From an uncultured Caryophanales bacterium (lineage in GTDB: Bacteria; Bacillota_I; Bacilli_A; RFN20; CAG-826): 14,149 bases of DNA. The stretch lies in NCBI GenBank assembly GCA_947165725.1, contig CAMVBL010000028.1, positions 1-14,149 on the forward strand, read 5' to 3'. The notes below the pieces were generated by a model. The model worked only from the letters and a program-made list of their open reading frames with translations. It was not told the origin of the DNA and made no database searches. The translations under genes and the position numbers were made by a program. Positions 6,167 to 14,149 of the stretch are shown here, piece by piece. The number at the start of each line of letters is the position of its first letter. Positions within the stretch are counted from its first letter, which is position 1.

Positions 6167-6390
6167 TGACCGGTTCATTAAACGTTTTAGCCGCTGCTAT
6201 TGCCATCTTAGGTGTTATGCCTAGTGCTCTTGGTGAAGGTTTGGTTTGTGCCCACGCTCTTGACGGTATGTCACGTAACCCTGAAATGTATGGCAAATTA
6301 AGAACATCAATGATTCTCGCTTGTGCCCTTGTTGAAACCACAGCGATTTACTCATTGCTCATCAGCATTTTGATTTTATTTACAAAGTAA
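6166..6390 (+). CDS. atpE: F-type ATP synthase subunit c, two-carboxylate Na+-type rotor
   Basis: 74-residue hairpin of two membrane helices with the polar loop RNPE at 37-40. It forms the oligomeric rotor ring. Aligned without gaps to the Ilyobacter/Propionigenium c subunit (offset eight, anchored on the R-x-P loop), the Na+ ligand positions are Glu24 (Gln32), Leu55 (Val63), Glu57 (Glu65), Thr58 (Ser66), Thr59 (Thr67) and Tyr62 (Tyr70). Glu at both carboxylate positions is the pattern of the Fusobacterium nucleatum Na+ rotor. The helix-1 glycine motif is largely lost: Val17, Pro19 and Ala21 replace Gly, and only Gly23 and Gly25 remain. A strong AAAGGAGG (6150-6157) lies eight bases before the ATG, which suits a subunit needed in about ten copies. 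Confidence 0.95.
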   Translation: MTGSLNVLAAAIAILGVMPSALGEGLVCAHALDGMSRNPEMYGKLRTSMILACALVETTAIYSLLISILILFTK

Positions 6391-6406
6391 AAGGAGGTAA
6401 AAGAAT

Positions 6407-6949
6407 ATGTCATTGCCAGTATTTAACGCCATTGACGATATTATTGAACAGATGCAAACGATTCCTGGTAAATTAGTGCCAGATTGGTTTTCTCTTGTCA
6501 TTCAGTTATCTTCTTTTATCATCCTTTTACTTGTTGTCTTCTTCGTGGCCTATAAGCCAGTGAAAAAGATGCTCCAAAAAAGAGCAGACTTCATTCAAGA
6601 AGAAATTGAACAAGCCCAAAAGAATCACGCTGAAGCCGTGGAACAAACTAAAGAAGCCAAAAAAATTCTTAGTGATTCCAAAGCTGAAGCAAGCTTAATC
6701 ATTGCTAATGCCACTAAAAAAGGTGAAGAAAAATACGAAGCAATGATTTCAGAAGCTAAAGAAGAAGTTAAAGAGATGAAACTCGCCGCTCAAGATGATA
6801 TTGAGCAAGCTAAAGTGGATGCTCTTAACGACATTAGAAATGAGATGGTTAACGTTGCGTTAAGCGCCTCAAAAGAAATCTTAAAACGCGAAGTCGATAG
6901 TCAAGATAACGCTCGTCTCGCGGAAGATTTTATCAATCGTTTAAATTAA
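6407..6949 (+). CDS. atpF: F-type ATP synthase subunit b
   Basis: 180-residue peripheral stalk subunit. One membrane segment (about residues 28-48, rich in Ile, Leu and Val) is preceded by a short N-terminal stretch and followed by a long charged helix (about 55-165, many Glu, Lys and Ala) that should dimerise as a coiled coil and bind delta at its end. It is the only b-type gene here, so the stalk is probably a homodimer. AAGGAGGT (6391-6398) with eight-base spacing is the strongest ribosome-binding site in the window. Confidence 0.93.
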   Translation: MSLPVFNAIDDIIEQMQTIPGKLVPDWFSLVIQLSSFIILLLVVFFVAYKPVKKMLQKRADFIQEEIEQAQKNHAEAVEQTKEAKKILSDSKAEASLIIANATKKGEEKYEAMISEAKEEVKEMKLAAQDDIEQAKVDALNDIRNEMVNVALSASKEILKREVDSQDNARLAEDFINRLN

Positions 6950-6957
6950 TTTAATCT

Positions 6958-7494
6958 ATGAATCAAATAGCCCAAACATACGCTGAAGCATTATTCTCTT
7001 TAGGCTTAGAAGATAAGAAACTCACTAAGCTACAAGATGAAGGAAAAACATTATCAGAAATCATTCATGATAATGAAGACTTTTTATTGCTTATTGATTC
7101 ACGTTTTATGAGCCGTGAAGAAAGACAAGATATTGCTTCTAAAATCTTAAAAGATTTTGATGAAGATATAGTTAACTTTGTGAAGGTATTAATCGCTAAT
7201 AACCGCACTAACTATATTAAAGATGTCTTAGAAGCGTTTAATTCCTTATGTAATGAATATAAGGGTGTTAAAGAAGGGCTTATCTATTCAGCGTTTCCTC
7301 TTAATAAAGAAACTATTAACAAAATCAAAAACAAAATCAGTCAAATCGAAGGAATGGATGTTGAACTTATCTCCCGTATTGATCCAAGTTTAATCGGTGG
7401 GGTGAAAGTCGTCATCAATTCTCATGTCTATGATGGCTCAATTAAAAACCAACTTGAAAGAATGCAAATTGACCTTCTACGAAAGGAGCTTTAA
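6958..7494 (+). CDS. atpH: F-type ATP synthase subunit delta
   Basis: 178-residue stalk subunit that joins b to the top of the alpha/beta hexamer. The N-terminal helical domain opens with the family phrase YAEALFSLG (residues 8-16). The C-terminal part carries SLIGGVKVVINSHVYDGS, the conserved delta signature. No Shine-Dalgarno is visible in the bases before the ATG, which follow the atpF stop by eight bases (TTTAATCT). Translation probably depends on reinitiation or on ribosomes arriving from atpF, consistent with a one-copy subunit. Confidence 0.93.
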   Translation: MNQIAQTYAEALFSLGLEDKKLTKLQDEGKTLSEIIHDNEDFLLLIDSRFMSREERQDIASKILKDFDEDIVNFVKVLIANNRTNYIKDVLEAFNSLCNEYKGVKEGLIYSAFPLNKETINKIKNKISQIEGMDVELISRIDPSLIGGVKVVINSHVYDGSIKNQLERMQIDLLRKEL

Positions 7495-9003
<1,509 letters not shown>

Positions 9004-9009
9004 TAGTGT

Positions 9010-11656
<2,647 letters not shown>

Positions 11657-11667
11657 GAGGAACTATT

Positions 11668-12231
11668 ATGCATTCCTGGCATGATGTAAAAATCTCTAGA
11701 GTAACCCCAAGTGACTTTTTAGCGGTCATTGAAATATCTAAAGGTAGTAAGAATAAATATGAACTTGATAAAGAAACAGGTCATTTAATTTTAGACCGTG
11801 TTCTTTTCACCAGTACTCACTACCCACAAAACTATGGTTTTATTCCACGTACATTCGCGGATGATTATGACCCACTTGATGTCTTAGTTTTATGTAGCGA
11901 ACCAATCGTTCCTATGTCCATGGTGGAATGTACCCCAATTGGTGTTCTAATTATGACGGATAATGGCTTAAATGATGAAAAGATTATCGCTGTTGCGAAA
12001 AACGATCCATTCTATAACGGCTATAACAATATTAGTGAAATCCCTTCTCACATCATGGATGAAATCAAACACTTCTTCATGGTCTATAAATCCTTAGAAG
12101 GTAAAGATACTTCAGTTGAAGTATTTAAAGATAGAAAAGCCGCGGAAGAAATTATCCAACGTAGCTTAGATAAATATCATCACGATATCGAACCACGTAT
12201 TACCGCGGAAAGAAAAGCTAGAGGCTATTAA
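11668..12231 (+). CDS. ppa: Family I inorganic pyrophosphatase
   Basis: 187-residue soluble enzyme that hydrolyses PPi to two phosphates. The Mg-binding acidic residues fit the E. coli pattern: Asp66, Asp68 and Asp71 in DDYDPLD, and Asp98 and Asp103 in TDNGLNDEK, with Lys105. KYELDK (30-35) and YPQNYGFIP (52-60) are the other active-site strands. AGGAGG (11655-11660) lies seven bases before the ATG, and the gap to atpC is only eleven bases, so it belongs to the ATP synthase operon. It shares an operon with a PPi-using PFK, so it competes for the same substrate. The stop overlaps trmL as TAATG. Confidence 0.96.
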   Translation: MHSWHDVKISRVTPSDFLAVIEISKGSKNKYELDKETGHLILDRVLFTSTHYPQNYGFIPRTFADDYDPLDVLVLCSEPIVPMSMVECTPIGVLIMTDNGLNDEKIIAVAKNDPFYNGYNNISEIPSHIMDEIKHFFMVYKSLEGKDTSVEVFKDRKAAEEIIQRSLDKYHHDIEPRITAERKARGY

Positions 12232-12743
12232 TGCTTCATATCGTCTTATATCGTCCAGAAAAACCACAAAATACTGGTAACATTATGCGTACATGTGTCG
12301 CTATTCACGCCACATTACACATCATTGGACCAATTACTTTTTCTATTGATTCTAAAGACCTCAAAAGAGTGGGCATGGACTATATTGATGATTTAAAAAT
12401 GCACTTTTATAAAGACTACGAAACATTTGTAAAAGAAAACCCTAATGCGGATATCTATTACGTTACTAGATACGCAAAAACTGTTTATTCAACATATGAT
12501 TTATCTAATCCTTCAAGAAACATCTATTTAATGTTTGGAAGAGAATCAACAGGTATTCCTCATGATATCTTAAAGATGCATGAAGATAGACTTATGCGTA
12601 TACCAATGGTCCCTGAAGCCAGAAGCTTAAATCTATCTAACTGTGTCGCTTTAGTGGCCTATGAAGTTCTTAGACAACAAAAATTCCCTGACTTAGCGAC
12701 AGAGGAAGCTATTAAAGGACCAGATTTCTTATTTAAAGATTAG
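12231..12743 (+). CDS. trmL: tRNA (cytidine/uridine(34)-2'-O)-methyltransferase, SPOUT family
   Basis: 170-residue knotted methyltransferase that modifies the wobble ribose of tRNA-Leu isoacceptors using S-adenosylmethionine. Family motifs in order: NTGNIMRTC at 14-22, FGRESTGIP at 102-110, RIPM at 123-126 and RSLNLSN at 131-137; the last three build the trefoil-knot cofactor site. GAGG (12221-12224) lies six bases before the ATG, which shares an A with the ppa stop. It is the last gene of the operon. Its TAG stop overlaps the stop codon of rqcH on the other strand, and no terminator hairpin is visible between them. Confidence 0.93.
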   Translation: MLHIVLYRPEKPQNTGNIMRTCVAIHATLHIIGPITFSIDSKDLKRVGMDYIDDLKMHFYKDYETFVKENPNADIYYVTRYAKTVYSTYDLSNPSRNIYLMFGRESTGIPHDILKMHEDRLMRIPMVPEARSLNLSNCVALVAYEVLRQQKFPDLATEEAIKGPDFLFKD

Positions 12744-14113
12744 TAGTCTTGTTTATTAGAAAGTAACGCGACTGTTTCTTCTCTTACTTTATTTAAAGTA
12801 ATCGTGGAATAGTTAAGTAAATTAGCCTCGCCTAAAGCGTGGCCTTTTTTAACGTTCTTCATATTGGTGATCATAATATCGCCAGCGGACTTATTTGAAA
12901 GAATTAAGCAAAGCTCCGCAGCGACGAGTTTGACATCATTGCTTGGATTTGGATTATGAATGATAACATGGGCTCCGTGATAGTCTTTAATATGTAAATA
13001 CCAGTCATCTTTATTAGCGATCTTAAATGTTAATTCGTTATTAGACGAAGCATTTTTTCCAAAGGAAATCTTCACATTATCATAAATGATATATGAACAT
13101 CTAATTGGTAATAGTTTCTTCTTTAAATGTTGTTTTGGTAAAAGCTCTTGAGATAAAGAGAATAGTTCCTCATCATCCATGTATTGAGAGCTCACTAAAA
13201 GATAGGAGAGATAATCCTCCTCTTCCTTGGCTTTATTAACTTCTAATTCCGCCATCTCGATAGTGCGTTTACTCTTCTTATATTTTTTAAACATCGCATT
13301 CGCGTTTTCAACGATGCTCTTGGATTCGTCTAATTGGATGTTGTTATCTTTAAGATATTCATCTAATAGTTCTTTATCAGATTGGAACGCTAATAAGTAA
13401 TTGCCATGATCAGCATCGTTTAGATGTTCTTTCGCGGATTCTATTTCACTTCTTAAAACCACACTCTTTTTATCAAGTGATTTAATACGACTTTTGATAT
13501 AGCGATAAAGTGGTGTGAACTTTTCTTTCTTATGCACTTGCAAAGCATTTTCATAATAGTTCACAGCCTGTTTTTTAATATCTTCTAAAGAAGGAACTTC
13601 ATCTTCTTCCTTTAATACACCTTTATTAGGATATTCATAACTTAAACCATTTAATATCGGTCTAGCGCTTGTCACACTAGCGTAATGTAAAGCATGGATA
13701 ATCTTACCTTCTTCATTCACAAATAAAAGATTAGCTCTTTGAGGAATACATTCTAAATACAAGTGAGTAACGACTTTCTCATAGTAGTCATTAGCCTTTT
13801 GAATAACGAACTCGACAATGCGGTCATCGTTATTTAAATTAACATCTACGATATAGGCATCCTTTAAGAATTTTCTTAAAGACTCATTTAAATTACCCAT
13901 AATTGTGGGTTCTACTTTTTTAACATTAATTAAGGCTAAAAATGGATGTTGATGATTAAGAGAAATAAGTAACTTTTCATCTTTAATCATTGATAGTGTG
14001 CATAAGAAATCATGAGAGTTAATCACTGTAATGTTATTGATTCTACAACCAATGATTTTCCTTCTTAATTCATCAATGACTTTCTTAAATGCATCATAAG
14101 AATAGTAGTTCAT
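12740..14113 (-). CDS. rqcH: RqcH/NFACT-family ribosome quality control protein
   Basis: 457-residue NFACT protein. RqcH binds stalled 50S subunits carrying peptidyl-tRNA and recruits tRNA-Ala to add C-terminal alanine tails that mark the chain for degradation; older annotations call it fibronectin-binding protein. The NFACT-N domain spans about 1-160 and keeps the Asp97-Arg98 pair, at the same number as in B. subtilis RqcH, needed for tRNA-Ala binding. A coiled-coil region lies at about 215-300, and NFACT-R at about 340-430 with the phrases DDWYLHIKD and GAHVIIH. It is about 110 residues shorter than B. subtilis RqcH; the loss seems to lie in the middle and tail, not the ends. There is no Shine-Dalgarno before the ATG. 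Confidence 0.9.
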   Translation of the reverse strand: MNYYSYDAFKKVIDELRRKIIGCRINNITVINSHDFLCTLSMIKDEKLLISLNHQHPFLALINVKKVEPTIMGNLNESLRKFLKDAYIVDVNLNNDDRIVEFVIQKANDYYEKVVTHLYLECIPQRANLLFVNEEGKIIHALHYASVTSARPILNGLSYEYPNKGVLKEEDEVPSLEDIKKQAVNYYENALQVHKKEKFTPLYRYIKSRIKSLDKKSVVLRSEIESAKEHLNDADHGNYLLAFQSDKELLDEYLKDNNIQLDESKSIVENANAMFKKYKKSKRTIEMAELEVNKAKEEEDYLSYLLVSSQYMDDEELFSLSQELLPKQHLKKKLLPIRCSYIIYDNVKISFGKNASSNNELTFKIANKDDWYLHIKDYHGAHVIIHNPNPSNDVKLVAAELCLILSNKSAGDIMITNMKNVKKGHALGEANLLNYSTITLNKVREETVALLSNKQDY

Positions 14114-14119
14114 ACAACT

Positions 14120-14125
14120 ATTATC
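14120..14125 (-). promoter_or_regulatory. Possible -10 element placed for a near-leaderless rqcH transcript
   Basis: Read on the minus strand, GATAAT lies six bases before the rqcH ATG; TATAAG overlaps it just upstream (14125-14130). Either would start transcription at or within about six bases of the ATG. No -35 is visible in the short remaining sequence, so the true promoter may lie outside the window. Confidence 0.25.
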
Positions 14126-14149
14126 TTATAAATTTTTATAAAAAGATAT

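Overview
This window is chromosomal DNA of a low-GC bacterium. It looks like a member of the mollicute-related Bacilli (Acholeplasma, RF39 or Erysipelotrichales-type gut lineages). That placement is inference, from the AT-rich codon use, the pyrophosphate-type phosphofructokinase, the firmicute-style ATP synthase operon order and the presence of RqcH. TGA is a stop codon (atpI-like gene at 5410-5412, atpD at 11256-11258) and Trp is encoded by TGG, so the code is the standard bacterial one and not the Mycoplasma code.

Layout. Positions 1-34 look like the right terminal inverted repeat of an IS3/IS150-type insertion sequence whose body lies outside the window. On the minus strand follows a hybrid nucleoside (uridine) kinase with a TGS/threonyl-tRNA-synthetase-like N-terminus (71-1712 region). 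A short divergent promoter region (1713-1846) separates it from a small accessory unit on the plus strand: a 33-codon Shine-Dalgarno-led leader ORF coupled by TAATG to an unrecognised membrane-anchored protein (1948-3069). A 186-base gap (3070-3255) holds a terminator and an extended -10 promoter.

From 3256 to 12743 runs one tight gene string, probably a single operon of about 9.5 kb: a nicotinamidase-like cysteine hydrolase, PPi-dependent phosphofructokinase (pfp), an AtpI-like membrane protein, the complete F-type ATP synthase (atpBEFHAGDC), inorganic pyrophosphatase (ppa) and the tRNA 2'-O-methyltransferase trmL. The largest gap inside it is 43 bases, and several junctions overlap. On the opposite strand, rqcH (12740-14113) converges on trmL with overlapping stop codons.

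How the genes work together. The operon joins glycolytic PPi use (pfp), PPi hydrolysis (ppa) and rotary ATP synthesis/hydrolysis, so PPi and ATP economy are set by one transcript. The c subunit carries both ring carboxylates (Glu24 and Glu57) plus Thr58, Thr59 and Tyr62. That is the pattern of the two-carboxylate Na+-binding rotor type known from Fusobacterium nucleatum, so this ATP synthase is predicted to be Na+-coupled. Ribosome-binding sites in the operon appear graded with subunit stoichiometry: strong before c, b, alpha and beta, and absent before delta and gamma.

I found no CRISPR array, tRNA, rRNA, prophage or recognisable defence system. Most of the window is ordinary housekeeping. 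The points worth a second look are the rotor subunit, the PPi/ATP gene coupling, the translational architecture, and the small accessory unit at 1811-3069.
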